DNA of 64,000 nt from Roridomyces roridus (GCA_029378245.1 JARKIF010000015.1:1302001-1366000), one strand, 5' to 3'; counted from the first letter of the stretch, positions 45,329 to 57,450 are shown. Numbers and translations: made by a program. Notes: generated from the sequence alone by a model not told the origin.

Positions 45329-45809
45329 TGGGAGGTCAAGTGTGAGCTGGTTGAGGTTGAGGTTGAGGCTAGTTTCGACGGAGGGTAGAGTAGGAAGAGA
45401 GAAGTGTGAATACGAAACCTCTTTGGGGTCCAATATCAGTTCCCGAATCAAAATAAACTTTTTAATCTGGTTGGATCGTTCCAGGAGGTCTATGGCCTCG
45501 GCAATTTTATTGAACGAAGTAGATATGCAGACGACCGCCCAAAAAAAAACCCCAGCTTTGTGGGATGCCGACCTGATTTTATATAAGATAAATTGTCCCG
45601 ACCAGCAAAATCAGTCAAAATGCTTCAAAACGGCCGGTAGATAGATAGCCTGAAAAGATTTCACCAAGAAATGGTGCCAGGAACAACCTCTTTGAGGCGG
45701 CGAAAGATGTTCCCGAGTAAATCAGCCCTTCTTCGTCTCAAGAATTCCATCTTTTCGTACAGGGGGTGAGTGCAAAGATTCTATTCAGAACTATATACTG
45801 ATTTGTTGA

Positions 45810-46400
45810 CTACTTGGACGCAAACCGCTCCTTCAACTCGTCCAGCGTTGTGAAATACGACAAGCCCTCCTCCCAGCGAGCCTCCGCCGCCGCCTCCTTT
45901 TCTGCTTTCTGCTCAGCGCTCGCCGTGCGTCGAAACGCGTCGTCCGTCGTAGTCCCGTTGGACGCCCAACGAAACAGAGCACCCGCGGTGTATTGGGTGA
46001 ACGAGTGTCGAATTTCGCCTGGGGCGATCGGAGTATTCGAGTGGGTGACGATTGAATATCGAGGAAGGTACGAGGATTGTAGAGGCGGGAGGGAATCGGA
46101 TGATAAGCTTGAGCTCCCAAAGAATAAGATGGCCGCCTCGATCCGGATTGAAACGCCCGAGCGCCGTAATGGGGCAAAGGCCCGCGGCCATATTGCCAAA
46201 GTCTCTAATGTGCATGCAATGACAAGAAAGCGAGTCAGACGATTGCGATAGCATTAGTACGAGCAGCAGACTGGCCCGAGGCGACATACTTTCGATGACA
46301 ACGTGATTTGACGTTAAAAACCAGAGTAGGTGGGTCGGTTGCAAGAGCAATCTGGGTCCAGCGCTCCGAGTGGACCGATACACCCGAGGGCAGCGACAGC
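45810..46400 (-). pseudogene. TET/JBP-like 2-oxoglutarate oxygenase, decayed C-terminal part
   Basis: On the minus strand the frame from about 46200 reads ITALGRFNPDRGGHLILWEL then IIRFPPASTILVPSSI, and a second frame reads HSNTPIAPGEIRHSFTQYTA followed by GALFRWASNG and ends at 45810. Together this is the C-terminal half of the fungal TET/JBP-type domain (GGHL-LWDL, FPPGS-ILIPSA, HSNTPI, R-S-TQY-AGGLFRW). The two halves are one base out of frame near 46060, so the gene is frame-shifted. Fungal members oxidise 5-methylcytosine and are expanded along with KDZ transposons. No upstream catalytic part is clear. Confidence 0.65.
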
Positions 46401-49400
46401 CTACACGAGTGGTCAGGGACGTTCAAGTTAGGAAAGGAAGCGCTTACCGAATTCGCAAGATCGGGATTCCGATTGGGCAATCAGCTGGACCAAGCACCGA
46501 AGAGCTCTGTCCGTCTCTCCAGCACCTCGGAGAAGGAAGATATGAGACAGTATATCGGCGGAATGGTTAAGCAAAAGGCTTGGTGTTCAGAACGTTGCCG
46601 ATGGTTTCCATGGCAGACACCAAAGACGTGCGGAAGTGTGCGGGAAAGGGTCGTCGAAATAAAGTCCTCCGGGTTGGCATACAGCAGCCGACACGCCTCT
46701 TTCAGCAAGTGGGCCTGGGTGCACATCCTCAGGATTAGGAAAGGGGCGATGCGGTCGTGGTACGGCCATGGTAGATTTGCCGTGGCTTTCAGCAATAGCA
46801 TAAAGCTGTGTATAGGCCGAGCTGCGAATCGCCGTGTTATGAGGAAGGACAAGGCCCTGGCCCAAGATGCTGGCGGTGCTGGTCCTTCAAGCATCGTTAG
46901 AGCGTTCCAAAGGAGGAATCATCAAACGTACTTTGCAATCTGACCAGCGGTCGCCATTAAGGTCTCCTTCACCGCAGCCACAGTATTCTCCTTGTCCGAG
47001 CCGTCTAGGAAACGGGCAGCGACTGAAAGCCCAGCCAGGAAAGGAACGCGGAAAGCTTGAGCCTCTTGTGGTGTACAGCGCGATACAGGACGGCTCAAAG
47101 CCGCAAGCTGGCCAGCCGGATGAGTGGTCTGAACGGCATAAGTCAGATGCATTAGAAGAAAGAAGACACGAACCGCTCGAATAGTGCCTTGGGCCCTGGG
47201 GAGGAAGTTCCGCCAACTTCATCAAAGCCCTTGCACGATCCTCGCTCGAGGCGACGCAATGCAGTACGCAAACGCCTTGTTGACGATCTCGGCGGTTCGT
47301 CGAGTCAAGTCGGTGAGGAACCATTGGGATAGAAGGGAGGGTGCCAGCCAGGGCATGGTCGGACGAGGTTCGGGATCGTGGGCACGCGACGAAGGTGGCA
47401 AGCTCGTCGAGAGAGTCCCTTCGCCGCATGATGTGTCTCGCCTGACCGACGTTAATGCTGTAAGTTTACAGCCGGGAGGCATCGTTTGTGCCGCCACCTG
47501 GGTAAAATGAGCTACTGGCGAAGGACAAGGCGTTTTCACATACCGGAGCTTCCGAGGACAGACCAGCTTAGCGGCTTGAGGAATTTAGAAGAATCGAAAT
47601 GAAGGGGTCAAGACAAGAAGGAAGTGACGGCAAGAAAGACGAGCTAACTGCACGGTGATTAGCGCAAGGGTCAAAGACAATACAAGGCGGAAACGCACCA
47701 TGGATGCGGGGCCATGGCCAGTCATCGAGCTCGGAATTGAGCCTGCATCTGCACGGAGACGGAGGCATGGGTCGACCTGCGCCGGGAAGCAGAGCTCGAC
47801 GCTCGAAAAGAAGTCCAGGTTGATAGGATACACCAGCTTGAGACCGCCTCACGGGATGTGCCAACCTGGAACGGACGGTCGGTCGTGATGAGTTATGGAT
47901 GAACAAGGGGACGTACAGCGAAATCATATAACGAGGAGGCACACCGTTGCTTGCACCTGGGTAAAATGAGTTACTGACGAAGGAAAAGGCGTTTTCACAG
48001 ATCGGAGCTTCCGAAGCAGCCAAAAACTGGTTGACCAGCTTAGCGACTTGAGTAATTTACATGATGCCGCCAACGGCTTTGAAGAATCGAAAGCGAGGGT
48101 GGGTTCCAACACGTGGCAAGGTCGCGGGTATCGAAGGCCTTGTGCTGCAAGACAGCGACGCCGGATGAGTTTCATCTGTCGATCGAGAACATAGCGGATT
48201 CGTCTAGAGGTCTAGTGAGTCAAGTAGTACAATATAGCGAGGAAGCACACCATTGCAGGCAGTCAAACGATTCGGAGCATCTTTCTGTGTCATCAAGCCA
48301 CAAAGCCTGCGTCTACTCCGAGACAGAGGCAAGTATGAGGCAAGGACCTGCGCTGGGTAGCAGAGATCGACGACAGGGTGAGATGGCAACCTGGGCGTTC
48401 GCATGACGAGGAATGGTACCCCGACAAGCAATAGAGAGTTTGGCTATGGGTCGACCTTGGCACGCAGTCGATCCTTGGACATCCGGGCTCGCTGCGAATA
48501 AGCCTGCGTCTACTCAGAGACAGAGGCACGCATGAGACAAGGACCTGCGCTGGATAGCAGAGGTCGACGACGGCGAGTTTGGCCTTCATTCTCGGAGTTG
48601 TGTGTCGGCGATGAGTGTCATGGCGGGAAGAAGGCGACGAGTCGGTCAATCAAAATCCAAATATCATGATGCAACTCGCTCCTATACTTCTCAACCACCC
48701 TTTGGCTTCACACTGCTCGTCGGGCCACGATGCTCCCCTTCTTCACTCCCGACCCGCCCAATGTACTTCGTTTATCGTGATCAAGTTCAGCACCGGCAAC
48801 TATCTGTTTGAGTAGTATCGAGCCGATTCGACCACCTCGAACTGGGAGGCCTCAGGCTCCAAATCTCTTCAGACTGGCTATGGGTCACAATGTGTTCGTG
48901 GGTAGGAGTGATTTCCCAAGCGTAACAGCTTCCCTCTTCCTCTTTCCACAGCAACTTCAGCCTCATCTTCGCCTCCTCCAAAAGGTCCTCCCTCTTCCTC
49001 ACCCTACCGTTGCCCCGGCTGCGACCAGACAAAATTCTCCTCAGGCCGTTCACTCCTCTCCATCTTCGGGCTCACAAAGGTTCTATGAAACCTGTCTGTC
49101 TCCGCTGCCGGGAGTACATCAGGCCTGTCCAGTCCACAGTCCACGTCGACTCTGGTTCTCCTTGCACCCTGTTTTGACAACTCGGCAGCCCCCTCGTGTA
49201 GCGTTCCAACAATCCCCTGCACGTCTGTTCAAGGCAGAAACATAATTCGAATGGCAAGTCTCACATGATGGTTCATACACCCCGCTGAGAGCATTTAGGC
49301 ATGTGAAGACAGCGAGGAAGCAGCCCAGAAACAAATACTAATTTTGTGACCAAGGCGTTGATCCGGCTGGCCGACGACCATGGGCGGCAGGGCGCAAAGC

Positions 49401-49605
49401 TCGGTGATGAGGAAGAAGTGACCAAGGAAACACAAACAAAGGCGGGACAAAGACGACGGCGAGGTGAGTGCCAAGCAGGGACCAAAAATGCATTGATTTT
49501 GACAAAGGCGGTGATCAGGCGGGACGCGTACACAAGTCTGAAGACATCTGGGGTCATGCAGGGCATTTGTCAATGGTTTATGACCGTTCTCGGTATTGAG
49601 ACTGT
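46401..49605. other. Decayed sequence with direct repeats
   Basis: No complete gene. 47500..47600 repeats at 47955..48097 (CACCTGGGTAAAATGAG, then GGCGTTTTCACA). A minus-strand motif reading VVDLCYPAQVL occurs at about 48310..48385 and 48508..48580, with a weaker third copy at 47735..47800. 49000..49245 has one open plus frame without a recognisable domain. Confidence 0.5.
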
Positions 49606-50181
49606 TTAGTGTTCAAGTAGTATGTTCCAGTACCAGTGCAAGAGACCTTGCTCCTCCAGATCCTGCATGCTATCCTCGAATTGCTCGCTAAAATCACTCT
49701 CAAAGATCACCACTTCTTTCAGACACTTGACTCGGGAGGCCCTCCTTGTACGGACCATCCAGGTACTCCATGTCCATTTGGAGCTGTACAACGCCCTCCG
49801 CCCACAACCTGGGCGTGCCAAGAACCACACCCCTCCAATCTTGGCAAACATGCGACAGCCGCAAAATCTTCTTCAAAGAGGTGGAGGCCACCCGTCGATT
49901 GGAGCCCCCAAAACCACCTTGGACCGTGGGCGCACCACCCTGTTGAAAATCTCCCTCAACAACTCGGTGGGCATTCTCGCAATGGGCACGGGACGAAGTC
50001 TGGCGAGGACGACGAGTTCTCGTTGACGGAGGAGGGTGAGTTTTTCGATTTCAGCCGTCAAAAGCGCGACTGTAGCCTCTGCGGCCTCGGCGAGACGCTC
50101 GACGGACTCGTTAAAAGAGCATCGGATTGAATGTATACAGGAAATACAAGAAATACAATGATATTGGTCAGCTACGCCCAA
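49606..50181 (-). pseudogene. F-box/LRR-like gene with internal deletion
   Basis: Minus strand. The coiled region and F-box (LTAEIEKLTLLRQRELVVLA ... RMPTELLREIFNRVV) and then LRLSHVCQDWRGVVLGTPRL WAEGVVQLQ match the gene at 37936, but in two frames. After EGLPSQV the sequence jumps to VKCLKEVVIFESDFSEQFED, which matches that gene's last 40 residues. So about 310 residues of LRR are deleted and there is at least one frameshift. Confidence 0.8.
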
Positions 50182-50281
50182 GTTTGGACTCAGGTAAACT
50201 AGAAACTAATCTACCTCGCTAACTCATCAAGTAAAGTAAAATAGTACATATTATCCATGCAGCATCATGAATCGCCAACAA

Positions 50282-50884
50282 TTACCCTCCTTTGGTGTTT
50301 TTCCTGTTGAACAGCCCTCTCAACTTGGGCAGGGAGTCGTCCGCTTTACGGCGCGAGCTTGAGTGAGATGGGGGCGCCGGAGAGACAGCGGGCGATGACA
50401 AAGAGTTGTCCAGTTTACCGGAGACCGACGGCGATGAGGAGTAGACAGGGGTAGAGCCCGCCATAGGGTCAGCTTGGGGCAATGCTGAGACACCTGGAAC
50501 GGAAGGCCCCAACGTAGCGTCAGCGATGACGGTCTCGGATGGTGGTCGTGGAGCGGCAAGGGGTACATTGCGGGAGTCGCCTGCGGCGGCAGTGGCGACG
50601 AAGGACGAGGGGCACGGACACGGCGGAACGACGCCAGTGCGAGCATGAGCGGACAAAAGCTCGGTCATCAACTGGCTCTGCTGCAGAACCAGGGCAGACA
50701 GTTCATTGAAATGCCGCCGTACTGAGACAATCTCCTGCCATACTGGCGTTGCCCGGAGCAGGCATCGAGGGCATTGTGTGCGATGGTCCACGTCTCTTGC
50801 GAGCCAACCGAAACCTGGCACATGCACCTTTGTCCTTCGGGTTCGGAAAGAGCGAGAGCGCAGGAAATCGAGCGGAGGGAGCAT
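50282..50884 (-). CDS. Hypothetical protein, 200 aa
   Basis: ATG at 50884, single frame to TAA/TAG at 50282. A C-x2-C (QCPRCLLR, residues about 38-41) and a Cys pair at about 90 (PCPCP) are seen; the rest is Ser/Pro/Ala-rich and likely disordered, ending in basic residues. No domain recognised. Possibly a regulator, but there is no evidence of it. Confidence 0.5.
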   Translation of the reverse strand: MLPPLDFLRSRSFRTRRTKVHVPGFGWLARDVDHRTQCPRCLLRATPVWQEIVSVRRHFNELSALVLQQSQLMTELLSAHARTGVVPPCPCPSSFVATAAAGDSRNVPLAAPRPPSETVIADATLGPSVPGVSALPQADPMAGSTPVYSSSPSVSGKLDNSLSSPAVSPAPPSHSSSRRKADDSLPKLRGLFNRKNTKGG

Positions 50885-51161
50885 GGTGGGTCTGAGTTAG
50901 GGGATCCATGTGTGGACGAAGCTGCGGAGGAATTCTGTACTGACGACCGCGAGGGTCGTGAATGAAGAGGTTTGTAGTGGTCGATGGAAGTCTACACCGA
51001 CAGGAACGTCGATGTGTACGGTGCTCGCTACAAGACTCGACAGGGGTCGGTGGTAGCGGTGGTGGTAGGGAGTGAGGAGCGTGATACGGAAAATTGGACA
51101 AATAAAGGCAAATACTCTGGCGGCACAAATTTCGAACGCACATACATCGTACCAGGCCGAG

Positions 51162-52016
51162 CTACCACTCCTCCAAGAGCGGAAGGGAGTCTTCATCGTC
51201 TGAATCAGACGGGGGGGTTGGGAGGCCCCAGGACGTGGTAGGTGCAAGGCGCCGGAAGACGAAATTCTCCCGTCTCTGGTCCGATATATTGGATGGCAAA
51301 TCCTCTGCGCCGAATTCCTCCGTCGACTCAATGCACTCCAACACGGGACACATAGCGGTGATGACCGCGATCAAATCAGTATGGACGTCCCTCACCACAA
51401 GTCGCCTGACTCCAGGAAAGGTGTGCATGCAGTTGTCGGGAAGGAATATCTTTGGCCGGGGAGCCTGATATATACGGCTGGGCGGCGCCGTAGTATAGGC
51501 ACAAGTGACATGCACGTCTGTGACTTGTAACGGGTAACTGTCCAGCAGCCATAGGGGCAGATTGTGGCAGTCGACGAGGACAAAGTGGAGAGACGTGATG
51601 AAAGGGACATAGTTCTGGATGAAGGCTGCGACAGATTTGGAGTGACGGAAATCGGGTTCCCATGTACAAAATGGGTGTATTGAAGAGGACAGCTCAAGCT
51701 CCTGGAGTTTAGACTCTTTGGAGACAGTGAGGGAGCGGCAGTTGTCGGACAGGTACTTGGCGACATTGGGGATACCTGCCAGTCGAAAAATGCAGGAGAC
51801 ATCGGTGGTGGATATATTGTTGGTCATGTACTGCATGTGGGCAGTGGAGGTGACCCAGAGGTCTCCCAAAGTGATGGGGGAAACAATCTTGAGCCATTCG
51901 TGGCTGACGAGCATCCACTGGGTCATAGCGTACGAATGCCGATAGCTGGTCGTCGACAAACAGCCCCATGCGTAGCGCACGATGAGCTCGACAATTTCAG
52001 GGGGTAACAATGACAT
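51162..52016 (-). CDS. F-box-like protein, 284 aa
   Basis: ATG at 52016, one uninterrupted frame. Starts directly with a short F-box-like motif (MSLLPPEIVELIVRYAWG), then WMLVSHEWLKIVSPITLGDL as in the second half of an F-box, then weak LRR-like sequence and an acidic end (PPSDSDDEDSLPLLEEW). Shorter than the other F-box genes here. Appears intact. Confidence 0.75.
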   Translation of the reverse strand: MSLLPPEIVELIVRYAWGCLSTTSYRHSYAMTQWMLVSHEWLKIVSPITLGDLWVTSTAHMQYMTNNISTTDVSCIFRLAGIPNVAKYLSDNCRSLTVSKESKLQELELSSSIHPFCTWEPDFRHSKSVAAFIQNYVPFITSLHFVLVDCHNLPLWLLDSYPLQVTDVHVTCAYTTAPPSRIYQAPRPKIFLPDNCMHTFPGVRRLVVRDVHTDLIAVITAMCPVLECIESTEEFGAEDLPSNISDQRRENFVFRRLAPTTSWGLPTPPSDSDDEDSLPLLEEW

Positions 52017-52323
52017 GGGGTCCGTTGGAGTGCCCCAGATGGCAGTGGCAGCCCAGATGAGCAGTGGCCAAGCAGTGGCAGTCGTGGTAGCTGACGAGAA
52101 GAGACTCTGACCCTAACCCTGCGCTTCGGGCAGCATCAGAGTCGCACGTGACTGGAAAATATTAATAAATTCCATGATTTGTCCTTTGCCCCGAGGCTCG
52201 TGTGTACAATGAATCAGGGTAAACGAAAACGAACCAAATGTACATTGCTATTCTACACGAAAAAAACGGTACATGTCAATGGAAGTCTCAAGACATGTCA
52301 GCTCGCCACGATCTTGTTTTGGA

Positions 52324-53114
52324 CTAAATCGAACGCCCCGCCCCACGCGCGGTCTGGAGATTGCGAAGGTCATGGTCCAGGGAATCGGCGAGCCTTCCCG
52401 TTATCACCCAAATCGCCTCATGCGGAGAACTGGCAACCTCGGGAGTCGTCACGCTACCCTCTGGGTTTGCTGCTGCGACCACCGCGTCCATTTCTGTAAA
52501 AGTAGCACCTCCTTCCGCCTGGCTTTGTGTATCTTTCACCTGCGGCTGTGGGACCGGCAAGGATACGGAGGCAAGAGAAACCTCTGCAAACGAAGGTGCA
52601 GATGAAGGTGCAGCCGGTGCAGCCGACCGACCCAGGTATGCGTCCTGGGCGGCACGAGTCACAAAAACCTTGGTCCATTGGGCACCCTGGATGAATTGGT
52701 CAAAGCGCAGAAAAGAAGAATGCATTCCTACCGTTGACCTGCGCTTGTCGATTCGCTTCTGTTCCGCCGCAGTCAAGATCCGAGTCTCCAGTCTGAATGA
52801 GGTCAACGGAGATGGCCTGAAGACAGGCAAGGGTTACCCTTACCGGCACCCATGGCTCTGCACAAGCATCTCGAAATCATGTTGGACTTGCGCGCTCATG
52901 TGAAATTTCAGAATCACAGCCTCAGCCCCGCCGTTGCTAGTATCTGCTTCACGTAGGTAACTGAGGAACTTGGTTTTGGCCTATGGGGTCCGTCGGTGGT
53001 CGTTCTTGCCAAGCCAGAGGAACTCTGCACCTTTTGGAGATCTTGGTCGTCCTTGGTACCCTGACCATTGAATTTGGGCGTTTTGGCCTTTGTGGGGGTC
53101 GTTTGCTTGGGCAT
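52324..53114 (-). CDS. Hypothetical protein, about 229 aa, three exons
   Basis: ATG at 53114 (MPKQTTPTKAKTPKFNGQ). Exon 1 53114..53031; intron 53030..52981 (GTGCAG ... CATAG, 50 bp); exon 2 52980..52844 (KTKFLSYLREADTSNGGAEA ... MLVQSHGC); intron 52843..52793 (GTAAGG ... ATTCAG, 51 bp); exon 3 52792..52324 (RLETRILTAAEQKRIDKRRS ... FVTRAAQDAYLGRSA). All joins keep frame. The first two exons are Lys-rich then helical; the end is Ala/Ser/Pro-rich. No domain recognised. Confidence 0.65.
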
Positions 53115-55033
53115 GTCTGGTGGGGAGAGGAATAGCAAACCGCGAGTGGAACCAAAGGAAGAGGTCTTTAAAGGGATTCAATTTGCAGTACATATGGGTC
53201 GCACTCACTAGACCTTCTATTTCCCAGTTGGATTACATGTCTTCCATCAATTCCGTGGCACATTTTTAATAGGGCTCATGGAAGGAGACATATTAGGTTT
53301 GATGGAACTTTGGAATTCTTGATTTCAATTGAGGGTAATAATAATAGCACCGCCCTCCGGGCAGACCTGGGTCCTTCGTCTTCCACAAAGAGCAAAAATG
53401 AATCATTGAATGGAACTGAAGGATGCTGCCTGCTCGTCCGTGCGCTGCAATCCCTCGCCAGGGCAATCATGATCAAAAGTAAATTAGCGATTGGAGACCT
53501 GGACCTCCGGATCCAGGAATAGCCAACGTGCAGGGTCTGGGGTGAAAACGAATCGGAAGGGAATATCGTCGTGGTCTGAAGGAGAGGGGTCCAGTGGAAG
53601 GAGTGAGGATCTGGTAAGAGAAGACGGGGTCACAACCCTTGAAAGACGCGAGCCAAGCGCAGCCACGAAGCCCTAGGACACCCAGTGATTCACACCGGGC
53701 GTTCCTGGAGCACCGAGGGTCTGAATCATGCTGGCGGAGATTGAAGGACGAGCACGTCGGCATTGCAAACTCCAGCGCACCCAGTGATTAACACTGGTGT
53801 ATATGGGGTCTAGAATGCAACAAACGAGACGATCAGCAGCCCGTCGGAGCCCCTGGACCGTCGATACCCGCAACCCTCGGCGCATCGGTCCGTCATCGTC
53901 ATCAATCCCACTCGTCTCCGGCTGCACGACATCGCCAGATTCGGACTTGCGAGCGAGAGACACAGCGGCGGTAAGCGCGAGGACGAATCACGGTGTCGTC
54001 GAGCAGATTGTGGGCGGCTCAGCTCGTCTCGTACCCTGCGGTGTGGAAAAGCCGTGCGAGGGTGGAGATCTCATTGGACAACTCGTGTTGGGCTCTCGGA
54101 GACAATGTCAATCAAACAAAGAGATACTTAGCTCGCAATGGAAAATACTTGCCAGATTGGAGCTGAACTTGCCCCGAATGCGAATGAAGGTCATGGACGC
54201 AAGGAGCGCTCCACACTTCCGACCAATTGCAAACGAGTCGTTGGGTAACCGAAGGAAATGTTGGCCAAAAAGGTGTCCGCCGTGTCGCCATGGGGCCGAT
54301 TGCGCCAAAGAAGCATACTGGCCGTACCCCATTCCACGAGCATCTCGCTGATGGATACTGCAGGAGGCCAAGCTGTGGTACAGTAAAATCACTCCAAACT
54401 AGTGAGCTGAGATTCGGCTAGTGAACGGCTGAAGAGGCTACGTCGGTATAGAAACACTGGAGGGAGGGCTCAGTAGCCATTACAGACGGGAGGAGACGGA
54501 CCAACCTGGGTCAATGGCAAAGGACTGACCGTTACACGCGCCAATTTGAGACGAGGTGGCTGGAAGACCGCGATTTGGAATTGCGCCATGACGGATTTGG
54601 CACGGATTTGGCACGGCGAACGGTAAGACGTGGTCGCTGGCGATGTAGCTTGAGAGGTTGGCTGCGCAGCGGGTTTCAGAAGAGTAGCTAGAGAGAAAAG
54701 CAACACGCGTACTTGAGCGACGATCATGTCTGGCACGATCATGTCGAGTGGAACTCTGGCACGCTGATGACTGCGTGGACTACTGCAATCTCTTGAGCTC
54801 GTTGGGGAGGGAAAGGATGGGATTTGTGCAGCCGCGGTGGTGGGAAAAGTCAAGTTGAGTCCGAGCCGAGATCACCAACACGCTTCTTCAATGAATCCTG
54901 TATTCTACGCCGAGAACTGAGCGTGGGCGCTGGGACCGCGATCTTGTTTCTGAATCGGAAGGCGCCAGAAAAGCGTCGGTTACAAATATTATGTATTGCC
55001 TTTGTCATCTTGCCAACTTGAATGCCCATACCG
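53115..55033. other. Region with no supported gene
   Basis: Only overlapping short frames. Near 53676 and 53778 a phrase CACCCAGTGATT(C/A)ACAC occurs twice, a small duplication. Confidence 0.4.
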
Positions 55034-55815
55034 ATGGCCGACAATCTTGCTCCCCTTTCCACCGAGCAATGGCTAACTATCGACGAGCCCCAGAATTTTA
55101 CTCTTCTTCTCCAGGATTGGGCTCGAATCGATCGCACTGATGAGCGTCTGCGTGTATCGAACCTAACTTTCCACCCATCGACGGAGGGTACGCTCCATAC
55201 CTCCTATTCATGCTCCCCATCTCACTGTTTCCAGCTGAGTCGGGACTCGTAACGCAGATCGCCATGTTTCAAAGCATAACATCTCTCAGCATCACTGGAA
55301 TCTACTCCGTACCCGGCTGCTGGGACGCCCTCACGCAGTTCCGACACCTCGATGCCCTCTCTATCGTGGATTGCCGCATTGACGTCCCCTTGGGCGCCGA
55401 ACGTCGCACGGTGCTGTCGAGACCCACCAAGATCGAGATGTTTGACACTCTTTTCACCAACCTCGACTCACTGCCACCGTCCTTCTTTTCCTCAGTCCGG
55501 GAACTCGACATCATCGCGGAGGAATTGGAGAATCTTGGCCCCGTCGCCGTGGGTACTCTGCGTCTCTGCCCCAACATCTTTATATTCCGCATGAAGAGCC
55601 TGTCAGACACCTTCGATATCCCCATCCCCAAACTCATTGCCCCACACTTGTCCGAGTTCCGCGGGGCTTTAGGCCTTCTGCAGGCTTGCTTGGGTTCCTC
55701 GCCCGCGCTTTATTCTGTCCTCATTGACGATGACATGGACGGCCCCGAGGCCTGGTCGCTCCTGCTGGCGCTTGATGCCCAAGCACTGACAGAACTCCAT
55801 ATCGACATCTCCTGA
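55034..55815 (+). CDS. F-box/LRR-like fragment with a late premature stop
   Basis: ATG at 55034 (MADNLAPLSTEQWLTIDEPQ; an in-frame ATG is also at 55022). Exon 1 to 55187, 48-bp intron 55188..55235 (GTACGC ... TTCCAG), exon 2 from 55236 with repeated LRR-like segments (MFQSITSLSITGIYSVPGCW). TGA at 55813. The frame stays open past this stop for about 45 more codons (WSESIAALIAARFRNLTNVK), which look like the next repeat, so the stop may be a mutation. The F-box itself is not visible; upstream exons may be lost. Confidence 0.6.
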
Positions 55816-56331
55816 TGGAGCGAGTCGATTGCAGCCCTCATCGCTGCGAGATTCAGGAATCTCACCAATGTTAAAATTTACACCATGAGGGGCGGCCCCG
55901 ACCCAGTTCGTCCGCTTTCCAACCTCTGTAAACAATCTGATGCACATTTCAGAACTGGGTGACGACAATGTGGATACCAATGCTCGCATCTTCGGTGAAG
56001 AGCTGGGAGTTCGGCGCGGAAACAGGATCGGTCAGGCTCAACCCGAAAGAAGGACTTACGTGGGGGAAGCGAGCGAGGCGCTGGAGGACTTAGAGGCGCG
56101 GCTACAGAAGTATTGGGGCCAAATCGAGGAAGATGCAAAATGTACTACCCCTTCAAAACCTTGTTGCAGTGTGGTCGAAATGAGAACACAACACGAGATG
56201 CATTTGTATTGCGACTGCAAATCCGACATGTTAGTCGGGGTTCACATTTGCAGGGAAGAGGCGGGTGAGAGGCAAAAAAGCATCTACCAGTTCGCCCATT
56301 TCTTGTACCGGCCCAAGTCAAATAGCAATAA

Positions 56332-57450
56332 ATGTTATTTAAATTACAAAGACATCTAATACAGGCACTATGCGTTACTGCAAGACAGTGCATCGTTCGC
56401 CATGGAAAAGTCTTGCCGCCGGACACATCGCGGTACGAGAGCGAGACAAAACAACTAAAGGCCAAAAATTATCGACCACTCAAGACATTCGAACAAGAAC
56501 ACGCACCCTATCGTGCCCAGTGGGCCGGATTGTTGGCCTGAACTGTATTCCGCGTACCCACCGGGCGTCTGAACCCATTGGGGGGTACAGGTCCTGCCGG
56601 TGGCTGCAACACGACGTTCGGAGCGAGAGCGAGATCCCGGGGTACAAGCCCATATATCCTGGGCACCTCCACGCTCCCAAGTTGAGCGTTAGCCGAGATG
56701 TCGAGGACAGCGAAGTGGTCCATCCGGGTCAAGCAAAGGTGCTTGATGACGGTGGCAAACTTGCTTGCCGGCTGGATGTACTGGAGCGCCCAGATTTCAG
56801 TCCACGCTACGAGGGGGGTCTTATTGTGGCCGACCCAGTAGCTCCACTGGTTTCTGAACCAGCCCATCGCGGTCAACGCACGATCAAGTTGGGCGTAAAC
56901 TTGCTCTGGTAGACAAGATCATTGGTCCGTTGCTTCAGAACAAGCGTTAAGACATACGAGACCAGCCGCCCCAGCCGTTGGGAGGAAGCAGCGTACAGAC
57001 GACGGTGTTGATGTCGTAGGCGATACCGTATGTCGTCTGCGGGTAGGCGACAACCTGCCAATGTAACCACGGTAGATTGGGGCCAACAGCAGGGTTGTTG
57101 AAAGGGATGTTGAAGGCAGGATTGTTGAAAGCCATGTTGTCCGGAATGCTGGGACTCCAACGGACGACTCGAGGGATATATGGCTGAAGGGGCGAGGCTT
57201 CCTGACGTTACTCACATGAGTTCTGGAACCGCGACTTGTGCAAGCTTCGAGTCGTGGAGCGCTGGATGCTCCGATGGAATTCGGTGTAGAGCACGGAGAG
57301 GTACCGTGGCGGCGGCGAGGTACATGACGGCGTACCCTCGATTTTTGTGCCTTTCACATTATGATCCAATGGAAGGTCCGACGTAGGCATGCGCGCCGTT
57401 TAATTATCTTCGAGATTTCCATGGGCAGTGCAGGTAACGAGATGAGAGAG
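56332..57450. repeat. Duplicated segment, fuller copy (related to 4165..4610)
   Basis: Both ends match the segment near the left edge of the window in the same orientation; this copy has about 600 bp more in the middle, containing the small gene on the minus strand. Confidence 0.7.
56508..57135 (-). CDS. Hypothetical protein, about 190 aa
   Basis: ATG at 57135 (MAFNNPAFNIPFNNPAVGPN), Trp-rich (LPWLHWQVV, WGGWS). Intron from about 56958 (GTATGT ... ACCAG, about 50 bp), then QQVYAQLDRALTAMGWFRNQ and on to TAG at 56508. Pro/Asn-rich at both ends. I do not recognise it. It lies inside the duplicated segment; the other copy has lost it. Confidence 0.55.
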
